8,836 nt of DNA from an uncultured Pseudomonadota bacterium (GCA_903860085.1 CAIOPD010000052.1:1-8836), one strand, 5' to 3'. Positions 1 through 7,949 are shown, numbered from the stretch's first letter. Notes: generated by a model from the sequence alone, not told the origin. Made by a program: numbers and translations.

Positions 1-2272
1 CAAATGGTGATGACCAACCAATACCTACACCAGTTGAGTAACGTAAATCTCCAAGATTATATGCGCCGTCATAGACTTGGCCAGCATCTACAAAGAGACT
101 TAGTCTAAATTGCTTATTATCTTTTAAACCTGGAACTGGAAACAGCAGCTCGGCGTTACCCAATAAGCTCTTAGTACCACCAGTAGAGTATACATAACCT
201 GTTGTTGGCATAATGGCTTGTGGTCCCAAAGCACCATTATCATAACCGCGTACAGAGTTTACGCCGCCCATGTAATAGTTTTTAAAGAATGGGAACGGCT
301 CGCTACCATAAGCCCCAGCATAACCGATTTCACCATTCATCATTACAGAAACACCACTAAAAACCTCCTTAAACCAAGCTTGTTTATATTGCAATTTATA
401 GTATTGCAAATCGAGAACCGGTAGTGACACCTCAGCACTTATCTTCTGCAGAACTCCACTAGTCGTATACATAATGCTATCGCGAGAATCATGCACCCAT
501 CCAGCAGAAGCTACTATAGAATTTCTGGTACAGCTAAGCGTAGGGCAAGAAGCGAGCATTTGTGGTGAACTGGACAATGCATCCGTCAAATTTACTTGGG
601 TCAAGTCAGCAGATAAACCAAAGTTCAATGCATCTTTTTCATTAAGCGGGATGCCAAACCTTACACCAGCGCCATAAGAGGAAGAACTATATGGGCTAAC
701 GCTTACCAAGGGATTGGTATTGACATCTCGCCTATATACATCAAACCCTCTACTTACACCATCTGGAGTGTAATATGGGTCGGTATAGGATAAAGAGTAA
801 GTGGTATTTACCTTACCTGTATTCACCTGGGCACTCACGCGATTACCAGTACCTAGAAAGTTGTTTTGATTAACTGTTACACCAAAAACCACACCTTCAT
901 AGCTAGATAAACCAGCACCGAACTGCACACTGCCTGTTGACTGTTCAACGAGACTGATATTTAAATCAACCTGATCTGCCGTACCTGGTACAGCTGGCGT
1001 TTCGACATTGACATCTGAGAAGTATTGAGTGCGGACTAAACGCTCTTTGGATCGATTAATTTTATTGGCAGCATACCAAGAAGATTCCAATTGGCGCACT
1101 TCTCGGCGGACCACTTCATCACGGGTACGCGTATTGCCTACGATATTAATACGGCGCACATAAATACGTTTTCCAGGATCAACAAAGAAAGTAAATGAGG
1201 CTGTATGCAACTCTTTATTAACTTCCGGCACCGCATTAATATTAGAAAAGGCATAACCATCATTACTTAATCGATCACTAATCGCTTTAGTAGTTTGCGT
1301 TACTTTCTCACGGCTAAAGGTTTCACCCGCTTGTATTTTCATCAGCGTACGCAATTCATCCTCTGGCACTAGCGTTTCACCCGCCAACTTCACTTCGGAA
1401 ATGGTGTATTTTTCACCTTCAGTGACGTTGACTGTAATGTAAATGTCTTTTTTATCCGGGGTAATGGATACTTGCGTAGAGTCAATATTAAATTCAAGAT
1501 AGCCTTGGTTCATATAAAATGAACGTAAAGCTTCAAGGTCAGCATTAAGTTTTTGCTTAGAATACTGATCATTTTTATTCCACCAACTCATCCAGTTTGG
1601 CGTAGTTAATATCAGTTGCGCACGCAAATCATCCGTAGTGAAAATTTGATTGCCAACAATATTAATATCTCGAATTTTAGAAACTGCGCCCTCTTCAATC
1701 TCAAAGCGAACAGCCACTCGATTACGCTCTAGTGGCGATACTATCGTCTTAACTGTAGCACCGTATTTACCCTGCGCTAAATATTGGCGCTTGATTTCTT
1801 GCTCAGCACGATCCAATTGTGATTTATCAAAAATTTGACCTTCAGCGATACCAATCTGCTTTAGCCCTTCCTTTACCTTATCGGTAGGCATAGACTTATT
1901 ACCGCTAAATTCAATTTGTGCAACTGATGATCTTTCTTGCACGGTAATCACCAACACATCGCCATCCGCTTCTATTCGGATATCTTTAAAAAACCCTGTG
2001 CCATATAAAGACTTAATGGCCTGTGCTGCCAAGTCATCATTCATGGTTTCGCCAACCTTTACTGGCAGATAGGTAAATACAGTCCCAGCTTCAGTACGCT
2101 GAATACCTTCAACGCGGATATCTTTAACCACAAACGGCTCTAAGGCCAAAGCTGAACCAGCATATAGCCCACCTAGAACCAACAGCATGGTCTGAAGCGT
2201 CAAGTGCTTAAATTTATATGCGGCTAATTTAAGGTCTGCTCTATTAAGATGCATTATATTTTTGATTGCCAT
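1..2272 (-). CDS. bamA: BamA, outer membrane protein assembly factor (3' end beyond window)
   Basis: BamA (Omp85 family) is the central subunit of the BAM complex, which folds beta-barrel proteins into the outer membrane. I translated it by hand: 757 complete codons are open from the ATG at 2272 to the window edge. A signal peptide ends near residue 43 (GGLYAGSALA, then LEPF). Five POTRA domains follow: roughly 44-115, 116-195, 196-287, 288-366 and 367-445, the last opening with VRRINIVGNT. The 16-strand barrel begins near 447 (GSVQFGAGLSSYEG, then NNFLGTGN). The loop-6 motif is VRGY at 674-677, a known variant of VRGF. The visible part ends at LRYSTGVGIGWSSPF, so I estimate only 30-40 residues are missing, including the C-terminal beta-signal. 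The start lies 4 bases after the rseP stop, with a weak AGG upstream inside rseP, suggesting translational coupling. The signal n-region is unusually long (about 22 residues); an ATG at codon 7 is the alternative start. Cysteines 576 and 581 lie in a probable surface loop. Confidence 0.98.
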   Translation of the reverse strand, partial: MAIKNIMHLNRADLKLAAYKFKHLTLQTMLLVLGGLYAGSALALEPFVVKDIRVEGIQRTEAGTVFTYLPVKVGETMNDDLAAQAIKSLYGTGFFKDIRIEADGDVLVITVQERSSVAQIEFSGNKSMPTDKVKEGLKQIGIAEGQIFDKSQLDRAEQEIKRQYLAQGKYGATVKTIVSPLERNRVAVRFEIEEGAVSKIRDINIVGNQIFTTDDLRAQLILTTPNWMSWWNKNDQYSKQKLNADLEALRSFYMNQGYLEFNIDSTQVSITPDKKDIYITVNVTEGEKYTISEVKLAGETLVPEDELRTLMKIQAGETFSREKVTQTTKAISDRLSNDGYAFSNINAVPEVNKELHTASFTFFVDPGKRIYVRRINIVGNTRTRDEVVRREVRQLESSWYAANKINRSKERLVRTQYFSDVNVETPAVPGTADQVDLNISLVEQSTGSVQFGAGLSSYEGVVFGVTVNQNNFLGTGNRVSAQVNTGKVNTTYSLSYTDPYYTPDGVSRGFDVYRRDVNTNPLVSVSPYSSSSYGAGVRFGIPLNEKDALNFGLSADLTQVNLTDALSSSPQMLASCPTLSCTRNSIVASAGWVHDSRDSIMYTTSGVLQKISAEVSLPVLDLQYYKLQYKQAWFKEVFSGVSVMMNGEIGYAGAYGSEPFPFFKNYYMGGVNSVRGYDNGALGPQAIMPTTGYVYSTGGTKSLLGNAELLFPVPGLKDNKQFRLSLFVDAGQVYDGAYNLGDLRYSTGVGIGWSSPF
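363..371 (-). promoter_or_regulatory. Shine-Dalgarno-like sequence inside bamA
   Basis: Minus-strand TAAGGAGGT falls at BamA codons 634-637 (the K-E-V stretch) and is fully complementary to the 3' end of proteobacterial 16S rRNA over nine bases. A GTG six bases further on opens only four codons in another frame before a stop, and the next ATG codons, in the BamA frame, lie about 20 bases away. It is therefore unlikely to start a gene, but could slow ribosomes. Confidence 0.3.
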
Positions 2273-2276
2273 TCGA

Positions 2277-3662
2277 TCAGCCTGTTATTAATCTGTTTAT
2301 ATCGTTATATAGAGCCAAAAACATCATCAAGGCTAATAAGGTAAAACCTACTTTTTGCCCTATAACCATGATTGAATCTGACACTGGTTTACCGGTAAAA
2401 ATTTCTATCACATAATACATCAAATGGCCGCCATCTAACACAGGTACAGGCAATAGATTAAGCACGCCGATACTAATGCTAATTAAAGCTAAAAATCCGA
2501 TAAAGGACTTAATGCCCATATGCGCACTCTGCCCTGCGTAACTAGCAATAGTGACTGGGCCGCTCATGGCCTTCCATGAGGAATGCCCAGTCAGCATGCT
2601 ACCTAACATTTTTAAGCTAAAAATTGAGGTGTCCCATGTTTTTTCTGTCGCTTTTAGTAAAGATTCCCAGACGGAATAATGCGTGGTGACAAAAATCTTA
2701 TCTAAGTCCACTTGCTTCAGCTTAACACCAACTCCAATGCGACCTATTGTTTTGTCTCCCTCATTTGCCGCTTCTGGGGTTACGCTGATTGTAATAGCTT
2801 CACGCTCGCGTAGCACAGTTACTTCAATCTTTAAATTGGGTTGACGCCTAATTTCTTCTACGAAATTTCCCCAAACTGTGACTGGGTGATGATTAATGCT
2901 AAGGACTAGGTCATTTGGTTTTAAGCCAGCAACCTCAGCGCGACCATTTTTAAGGACTTCGCCGATTAAAGGTGGTGATTTGATTTGATAAATCACTAAT
3001 CCTAACTGATCTAAAATGTCGTGACGATAATCATCCTGATGGACTTTACTTAAATCTAATTGATGGTGCTGTATTACTTGCTGCTCATCAATCGTTTGGA
3101 TGTCCACTTGGGTCTTTTTGAGTACCGCATTCAATAACTGCCATCGCGCATCTTGCCAAGTCGCAATCGCTTTCCCATCCACTTTTTGTATCGTGTCACC
3201 CATGTGCATTTGAGCCATAGCCGCTGGCGTATGCTCATTCACTTTGCCTAGCAACGGCCTCATGCCGATCACACCTTGCATGAGTAATATAAAATATAAA
3301 GCAATCGCAAGGAGTAAATTCGCCAATGGTCCAGCCAACACTATAGCAATACGCTTATAAACAGATTGCCGATTAAAGGCGCGTGCTAAATCTAGTTCTG
3401 ACAATGCAGCAACAATAGCTTGATCAGACTCTCGCTCATCAAGCATTTTGACATAGCCTCCTAAAGGAATGACTGCCAATATAAATTCAGTCTGGTCATG
3501 GCCAAACTTTTTTTGCCATAGCGGTTTGCCGAACCCAATTGAAAACTTCAGCACTTTTACGCCACACCACTTTGCCACCTGAAAATGTCCATACTCATGC
3601 ACCGTGACCAATAAGCCCAATGTGAATATAAAGCTGATTGGGGTGAGCAAAAGGTCTAGCAT
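2277..3662 (-). CDS. rseP: RseP, site-2 intramembrane zinc metalloprotease
   Basis: RseP is an inner-membrane site-2 protease. In the enterobacterial model it cleaves anti-sigma factor RseA after DegS and so frees sigma-E; it also clears leftover signal peptides. The 461-residue product carries the zinc motif HEYGH (H22, E23, H26) inside the first membrane segment and the third metal ligand in VLDGG (D410) near the C-terminus. FSIGFGKPLW (40-49) matches the conserved membrane-associated region after the first segment. A second membrane segment spans about 104-128 (with GPLANLLLAI), followed by two periplasmic PDZ domains, about 129-200 and 213-280. Membrane segments 3 and 4 lie at about 386-405 and 438-455. 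Length and residue numbering fit E. coli RseP closely. The ATG has a GGAG 11 bases upstream and lies 18 bases after the dxr stop. Its position directly before bamA is conserved and links barrel assembly with the stress response that monitors it. Confidence 0.97.
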   Translation of the reverse strand: MLDLLLTPISFIFTLGLLVTVHEYGHFQVAKWCGVKVLKFSIGFGKPLWQKKFGHDQTEFILAVIPLGGYVKMLDERESDQAIVAALSELDLARAFNRQSVYKRIAIVLAGPLANLLLAIALYFILLMQGVIGMRPLLGKVNEHTPAAMAQMHMGDTIQKVDGKAIATWQDARWQLLNAVLKKTQVDIQTIDEQQVIQHHQLDLSKVHQDDYRHDILDQLGLVIYQIKSPPLIGEVLKNGRAEVAGLKPNDLVLSINHHPVTVWGNFVEEIRRQPNLKIEVTVLREREAITISVTPEAANEGDKTIGRIGVGVKLKQVDLDKIFVTTHYSVWESLLKATEKTWDTSIFSLKMLGSMLTGHSSWKAMSGPVTIASYAGQSAHMGIKSFIGFLALISISIGVLNLLPVPVLDGGHLMYYVIEIFTGKPVSDSIMVIGQKVGFTLLALMMFLALYNDINRLITG

Positions 3663-3680
3663 AGACTGCGGAGCTCCAGC

Positions 3681-4886
3681 TTAAGCATGAACACTTAACC
3701 AATCAGACGCTTGTTGCCTCGTCATAGCGTCTACTGCCACTAATTGCGCAATAGACTCTACCTGTTCAATGCTAGCGGCTGACAATACGGTTTCTATCAT
3801 GCAAGGGATGTCCATAAAACCTATTTTTTCATCTAAGAACGCCGCAACTGCAACTTCATTGGCTGCATTCAATATGGCTGGCGCCGTACCGCCAAGACTT
3901 AAAGCATCATAGGCAATACGAAGACACGGGAAGCGCTCAAGGTCGGGAGCACTAAAGTCTAAACGCGAAGTGGTCAGCAAATCTAAACTACTCACACCGC
4001 TAGTTAATCGTTCTGGGTAACCTAAGCCATAAGCAATCGGGGTGCGCATGTCGGGGTTGCCGAGCTGCGCCAAAACACTTCCATCAATGTATTCAACCAT
4101 GGAGTGGATGATGCTTTGTGGATGAACCACTACATCAATCTGATTAGGCAATGCATTAAATAACCAATGCGCCTCGATGACTTCTAAGCCTTTATTCATA
4201 AGTGAGGCTGAGTCCACCGTAATCTTGGGACCCATTACCCAATTAGGATGATTAAGCGCTTGTGCCCGTGTCACCGCCTTTAATTCATCAAGACTGGAAT
4301 TTCGAAAAGGTCCGCCAGATGCAGTTAGAATTACGCGCTTAACGCCCATTTGGGATAATTGCGCACAGCGCTGCCTTGGCATTACTTGGAATATGGCGTT
4401 ATGCTCACTATCAATAGGAAGAAGCGTGGCGCCGCCATCACTAACCGCTTGCATAAACAAGTTGCCAGCCATCACTAAAGTTTCTGTATTGGCGAGTAAA
4501 ATACATTTACCCGCTTTAGCTGCTGCCATCGCCGGGTGCAGGCCGGCGGCACCAACAATAGCAGCCATGACCGTGTCCACCTCTTCATGCGAAGCAACGT
4601 AACACAGTGACTCTTCACCATGCAAAACGACAGTGCTAGAGCCTATGGCTTTAAGTTGCGTTGCCAACTCATTTGCGGCTGCGGGATGGAGCATCACAGC
4701 ATAACGAGGCGCGTAGCTGACACATAAAGCGAATAGACCTTTAACGTTGGTATTGGCGGTTAAGGCAAATACATTGAAACGATTGGGGTGTTGTGTGATT
4801 ACATCAAGCGTATGTAAGCCAATGGTGCCAGTTGCCCCTAGTATGCTTACATTTTTCGCTAGCAAAGGATTTACAGAGTTAAACAT
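3681..4886 (-). CDS. dxr: 1-deoxy-D-xylulose 5-phosphate reductoisomerase
   Basis: DXR (IspC) is the cytosolic enzyme that converts 1-deoxy-D-xylulose 5-phosphate to 2-C-methyl-D-erythritol 4-phosphate using NADPH and a divalent metal. This is the committed step of the MEP isoprenoid pathway and the target of fosmidomycin. The 401-residue protein has the NADPH-binding loop GATGTIG (17-23), the metal site DSEHN (D159, E161) and NKGLEVIEAHW (E235), the substrate loop ASGGPFR (S190) and HPQSIIHSMVEY in the C-terminal half, all as expected. The ATG lies inside the last codons of cdsA, a 16-base overlap, and has no strong Shine-Dalgarno. The N-terminus runs about 8 residues longer before the NADPH motif than in E. 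coli. A TTG at codon 8 (4865) is a possible alternative start, but it lacks a ribosome site too, so I keep the ATG. Its product is ultimately the substrate source for UppS, two genes upstream. Confidence 0.97.
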   Translation of the reverse strand: MFNSVNPLLAKNVSILGATGTIGLHTLDVITQHPNRFNVFALTANTNVKGLFALCVSYAPRYAVMLHPAAANELATQLKAIGSSTVVLHGEESLCYVASHEEVDTVMAAIVGAAGLHPAMAAAKAGKCILLANTETLVMAGNLFMQAVSDGGATLLPIDSEHNAIFQVMPRQRCAQLSQMGVKRVILTASGGPFRNSSLDELKAVTRAQALNHPNWVMGPKITVDSASLMNKGLEVIEAHWLFNALPNQIDVVVHPQSIIHSMVEYIDGSVLAQLGNPDMRTPIAYGLGYPERLTSGVSSLDLLTTSRLDFSAPDLERFPCLRIAYDALSLGGTAPAILNAANEVAVAAFLDEKIGFMDIPCMIETVLSAASIEQVESIAQLVAVDAMTRQQASDWLSVHA

Positions 4887-5704
4887 GTACTGATCACTTC
4901 ACAAAATGGCGAAAACAAATACACAAAAAAGGTCAAGACTAAAGTCGGGATTAAGCCATCAATGCGATCAAGCACACCGCCATGCCCTGGCAAGAGCTGA
5001 CTGCTATCTTTGACCCCAGCTTGACGCTTAAGTAATGATTCAAACAAGTCGCCCATGACACTTAATACTACTAATAAAGCCATACCGACAATAAGCCATA
5101 GACTTAGATTAAAACTGTAACAAAGAATATACCCATAAACGCTGACCGCTAAAATGGCACCAGCAACGCCTTCCCAAGTCTTCCCTGGACTAATTGACGG
5201 TGCAAGCTTATTGCGACCAAAACGTTTGCCAGCAAAGTAAGCCGCACTGTCGGCAATCCAAACTGTCGCCAGTACGCTTAATAACACCCAGGGGCCAATG
5301 TGGTGCAAACCAACCAACGCTAGCCAAGTAGCCAACAACAATAACAATCCTAATGTTGCCATCCACCATTTGCAACTAACTTGTCTGCCAGACCATAAGA
5401 AAAATGGCGCAACGATTAGCCAGAATAGGCTCGCTGTAGCCATCAACACCAGTTTAACAACATCATAAAATGGAGAAATGGATAAATTAGCGTTAAATAT
5501 GAACAATAAGCCAATCGCCAAGGCAGCCAAAAGCATTAAACGCATTTGCCATGTGTCTAGGGTAATAAGTTTTGACCATTCCCATACCCCAATTAAAGTC
5601 ACGCTAAGGCTTAGCAATGCCCAAGTAAGATCGGAGGCTAAATACAAGGCAGTTAGAAAACCAACAACAAGGAATATGGCCGTAATGACTCTGGTTTTAA
5701 GCAT
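4871..5704 (-). CDS. cdsA: Phosphatidate cytidylyltransferase (CDP-diacylglycerol synthase)
   Basis: CdsA is a polytopic inner-membrane enzyme that makes CDP-diacylglycerol and pyrophosphate from CTP and phosphatidic acid. CDP-diacylglycerol is the precursor of phosphatidylethanolamine, phosphatidylglycerol and cardiolipin. The 277-residue product is mostly hydrophobic, with about seven or eight apparent membrane segments. It carries the complete CDP-diglyceride synthetase signature in the last quarter: S223-LLKRQAGVKD, then PGHGGVLDRID ending at D249. Upstream, ADSAAYFAGKRFGRNKLAPS (151-170) and SPGKTWEG (172-179) are also family-typical. The ATG start is supported by the usual N-terminus MLKTRVITA and by an in-frame TAG 18 bases upstream that blocks extension. 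Only a weak GG lies upstream, so initiation may depend on ribosomes from uppS, whose stop is 44 bases before. The 3' end overlaps dxr by 16 bases. Confidence 0.96.
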   Translation of the reverse strand: MLKTRVITAIFLVVGFLTALYLASDLTWALLSLSVTLIGVWEWSKLITLDTWQMRLMLLAALAIGLLFIFNANLSISPFYDVVKLVLMATASLFWLIVAPFFLWSGRQVSCKWWMATLGLLLLLATWLALVGLHHIGPWVLLSVLATVWIADSAAYFAGKRFGRNKLAPSISPGKTWEGVAGAILAVSVYGYILCYSFNLSLWLIVGMALLVVLSVMGDLFESLLKRQAGVKDSSQLLPGHGGVLDRIDGLIPTLVLTFFVYLFSPFCEVISTCLTL

Positions 5705-5748
5705 GGCGAATGATTGGGCCTAAAGAGTAAGCGAGAGCAATAAGAACA

Positions 5749-6507
5749 TTAATCATTGGATTCACTTAATTGCTCACTGGTACGACCAAATCTTCGTTCA
5801 CGTTGTTGATATGAGTGAATAGCCAACTTAAAAGCTTCCTCATTAAAATCTGGCCACAGGGTGTCGGTGAAATAAAATTCTGTATAAGCTAACTGCCATA
5901 ACAGAAAGTTACTAATGCGCTTTTCCCCACCAGTACGAATAAATAAGTCCGGTTCAGGCGCATAGTGCATCGATAAATAAGGGGTTAAGTGCGCCTCACT
6001 AAAATTACCTGCTAGCTCTGGCGCCGCTAATTGCATTTTATTGACTGCCTGCAATACATCCCATCGACCACCATAGTTAGCAGCAATCGTTAAGGTAAGA
6101 CCGTTATTGTTCGCCGTGAGTTGTTCTGACTCTTCAATCTTGGCAATCAGCGCAGCATCAAAGCGACTGCGATCGCCTATTAACAAGAGTTTAATATTGT
6201 TTTGATGCAACTTAACCACTTCGCGCTTAAGCGCATCCATGAATAAGCCCATTAAGAAAGAGACTTCCTCACTAGGTCTACGCCAGTTTTCGCTGCTAAA
6301 TGCAAATAAAGTTAAATAATCAACTTTAAGATTGATGCAGTACTTTACTAAGTCACGCACTGTATCAACACCCACTTTATGCCCAGCCACTCTAGGCAAA
6401 AAGCGTTTGCGTGCCCAACGTCCATTACCATCCATAATTACGGCAATATGCTGAGGGATTTCTGCAGTTACAGGGACACTTTGCGTAGCACTACTAAAAA
6501 GCTTCAT
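5749..6507 (-). CDS. uppS: Undecaprenyl diphosphate synthase (cis-prenyltransferase)
   Basis: UppS adds eight isopentenyl diphosphate units in cis to farnesyl diphosphate, giving C55 undecaprenyl diphosphate, the carrier lipid for peptidoglycan and O-antigen precursors. It is a soluble, membrane-associated homodimer. The 252-residue protein has the catalytic motif HIAVIMDGNGRWA, with D26 at the same position as in E. coli, followed by AGHKVGV (H43). SSENWRRP (71-78) forms the flexible loop. RTGGEKRISNFLLWQ (191-205) and AYTEFYFTDTLWPDF (207-221) hold the arginine, serine and glutamate residues (R191, R197, S199, E210) that bind the isopentenyl diphosphate. The start is the first ATG, with a modest AGG about 9 bases upstream. 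A 104-base gap separates it from frr, the largest gap within the pyrH-to-bamA run, so it could have its own promoter as well as read-through from frr. The C-terminal tail is short and acidic. Confidence 0.97.
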   Translation of the reverse strand: MKLFSSATQSVPVTAEIPQHIAVIMDGNGRWARKRFLPRVAGHKVGVDTVRDLVKYCINLKVDYLTLFAFSSENWRRPSEEVSFLMGLFMDALKREVVKLHQNNIKLLLIGDRSRFDAALIAKIEESEQLTANNNGLTLTIAANYGGRWDVLQAVNKMQLAAPELAGNFSEAHLTPYLSMHYAPEPDLFIRTGGEKRISNFLLWQLAYTEFYFTDTLWPDFNEEAFKLAIHSYQQRERRFGRTSEQLSESND

Positions 6508-6602
6508 ACTAATCGCCTACGCCAAGAATGGAAATGAAAGCAAGTTGAGCTTGGTTGTTTAGATTACGGTGTATAAGGAAGTTTACCAAGATAAGGATGG
6601 TT
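6508..6602 (-). other. frr-uppS intergenic stretch
   Basis: This gap holds no reading frame of note. The only promoter-like match I see on the minus strand is TTGGTA, 17 bases, then TAATCT; the -35 matches four of six and the -10 only three of six, so it is weak. The uppS ribosome site (AGGCG) lies at the low-coordinate end. Confidence 0.3.
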
Positions 6603-6621
6603 AAAAAGCTGCTAAACAGCC
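6603..6621 (-). terminator. Weak terminator-like hairpin at the frr stop
   Basis: On the minus strand GGCTG and CAGCT (four Watson-Crick pairs plus a G-U) enclose the loop TTTAG, followed by a short T run. The frr stop codon TAG begins inside the loop, so ribosomes finishing frr would cover it. The stem is short, so at most partial termination before uppS is expected. Confidence 0.3.
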
Positions 6622-7169
6622 ATCAATTCAACTTCTTTAGCATTTAACATTCTATCAACCTCAGCAACCGCTTTATCCGTAGATTTTTGTACATCGTCTT
6701 GCGCACGACGCTCATCATCCTCAGAAATTTCTTTGTCCTTAATTAACTTTTTCAATGCATCATTAGCATCTCTACGCACATTACGAATGGCGACTTTTGC
6801 GCCTTCTGCTTCCGAACGCACGATTTTAGTTAAATCACGTCTACGCTCTTCAGTAAGCATTGGCATCGGGACTCGAATCAAATCCCCATTAGTAGCTGGA
6901 TTTAAGCCTAAATCAGCATCACGAATTGCCTTTTCAACCTTACCAACCATTGGCTTTTCATAGGGTTGTACATTAATCGTACGTGAGTCACCTAAATTGA
7001 TATTGGCCACTTGACTCACTGAAACCATGGCGCCGTAATATTCAACCATCACATGGTCCAACAAGCCTACATGCGCGCGTCCAGTCCGAATCTTGGCTAA
7101 ATCATTTTGCAATGACTCCAATGACTTTTGCATTTTCTGGTCTACTGTTTTCTTAATATCGTCTAACAT
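6612..7169 (-). CDS. frr: Ribosome recycling factor
   Basis: RRF works with EF-G in the cytosol to split post-termination ribosomes so that subunits can be reused; it is essential in bacteria. At 185 residues the length is exactly that of E. coli RRF. The tRNA-like shape is encoded by a three-helix bundle (about 1-30 and 105-185) interrupted by a small alpha/beta domain (about 31-104). Conserved residues are in place: KIRTGRA (26-32), NVQPYEKPM (66-74), NPATNGDLIRVPMP (90-103) and RNVRRDAN (129-136), the last giving R129 and R132, which contact 23S rRNA. The start is fixed by a good Shine-Dalgarno, TGGAGAAG, a few bases upstream. It follows pyrH after 63 bases that contain a small hairpin. 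The stop codon TAG sits in the loop of a weak terminator-like hairpin. Confidence 0.98.
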   Translation of the reverse strand: MLDDIKKTVDQKMQKSLESLQNDLAKIRTGRAHVGLLDHVMVEYYGAMVSVSQVANINLGDSRTINVQPYEKPMVGKVEKAIRDADLGLNPATNGDLIRVPMPMLTEERRRDLTKIVRSEAEGAKVAIRNVRRDANDALKKLIKDKEISEDDERRAQDDVQKSTDKAVAEVDRMLNAKEVELMAV

Positions 7170-7210
7170 TTACTTCTCCAACTAAGTCTGTCATTTACTA
7201 ATAGGGTACT

Positions 7211-7226
7211 GTCTATCGAGATAGAC
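7211..7226 (-). repeat. Small hairpin between pyrH and frr
   Basis: GTCTAT and ATAGAC form a perfect six-pair stem closing a four-base loop (CTCG on the minus strand) 7 bases after the pyrH stop. No T run follows, so it is not an intrinsic terminator. It could shield the pyrH 3' end or be a processing site between two cotranscribed genes; its function is unknown. Confidence 0.5.
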
Positions 7227-7232
7227 GTAATA

Positions 7233-7949
7233 TTAAGGCGTCACCATGGTGCCTTCATCTTCGCCCATAATCACTTTTTTTAATGCGCCTTGCTTAAAGA
7301 TGCTAAATACCACAATCGGAAGTTTTTGATCTCTACACAAAGTGAGTGCTGTCGCATCCATCACTTTTAGATTTTTAATGATCGCTTCATCGAAAGTAAT
7401 CGTTTTATAGCGCATCGCCTCTGGATGTGTCTTAGGGTCGTCGGTATAAATGCCATCTACCTTAGTTGCTTTAATCACAACTTCAGCATTCATTTCCATA
7501 CCGCGTAAGGCTGCTGCCGTATCGGTAGTAAAGAAAGGATTTCCTGTACCGGCACCGAAAATGACTACACGGCCTTCTTCTAAGTAACGTATCGCCTTAC
7601 CGCGTATATAGGGTTCTGCTACTTGTTCTATATTTAGGGCTGATTGCACTCGAGCGTTAAGGCCCACGTTCTTCATTGCATCTTGCAAAGCCATTGCATT
7701 CATCACCGTGGCCAGCATGCCCATATAGTCAGCTGTAGCCCTATCCATGCCAGCGGCTGCTGGTGCTACACCACGAAAAATATTACCACCGCCGATGACC
7801 ACAGCCACCTGCACACCTAAATCTACAATCTCTTTGACCTCATTGACGATGCGGGAAATGGTTGCGCGATTAATGCCGTATGCATCGTCACCCATTAAAG
7901 CCTCGCCTGAGAGTTTAAGTAAGATGCGCTTATAGGCTGGAGCGGCCAT
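7233..7949 (-). CDS. pyrH: UMP kinase (uridylate kinase)
   Basis: PyrH phosphorylates UMP to UDP with ATP, the step feeding all pyrimidine nucleotide synthesis after UMP. Bacterial PyrH is a cytosolic hexamer of the amino-acid kinase fold, unlike the eukaryotic enzyme, and is usually activated by GTP and inhibited by UTP. The 238-residue product has the phosphate-binding KLSGEAL (12-18), GGGNIFRG (53-60), DYMGMLATVMNAM (74-86), the UMP-binding GTGNPFFTTDTAA (134-146) and ATKVDGIYTDDP (161-172) in family order, plus KVMDATAL near the C-terminus. The start is supported by a strong Shine-Dalgarno, AGAGGAA, about 5 bases before the ATG. A terminator and a candidate promoter in the 210-base gap upstream suggest transcription separate from tsf, while frr follows after 63 bases and is probably cotranscribed. 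Confidence 0.98.
   Translation of the reverse strand: MAAPAYKRILLKLSGEALMGDDAYGINRATISRIVNEVKEIVDLGVQVAVVIGGGNIFRGVAPAAAGMDRATADYMGMLATVMNAMALQDAMKNVGLNARVQSALNIEQVAEPYIRGKAIRYLEEGRVVIFGAGTGNPFFTTDTAAALRGMEMNAEVVIKATKVDGIYTDDPKTHPEAMRYKTITFDEAIIKNLKVMDATALTLCRDQKLPIVVFSIFKQGALKKVIMGEDEGTMVTP

Noticed and set aside
350..361. A tiny gene started by the GTG after the internal ribosome-site-like sequence in bamA
   Set aside because: The frame closes after four codons (V-V-F-L), so no meaningful product results.
218..677. Two plus-strand open frames of 67-68 codons opposite bamA
   Set aside because: bamA reads continuously on the other strand with family-typical motifs throughout, and these frames show no ribosome site or recognisable domain.
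4393..4602. Plus-strand open frame opposite dxr
   Set aside because: It is the antisense of the alanine-rich DXR core, low in complexity and without any motif; a shadow of dxr.
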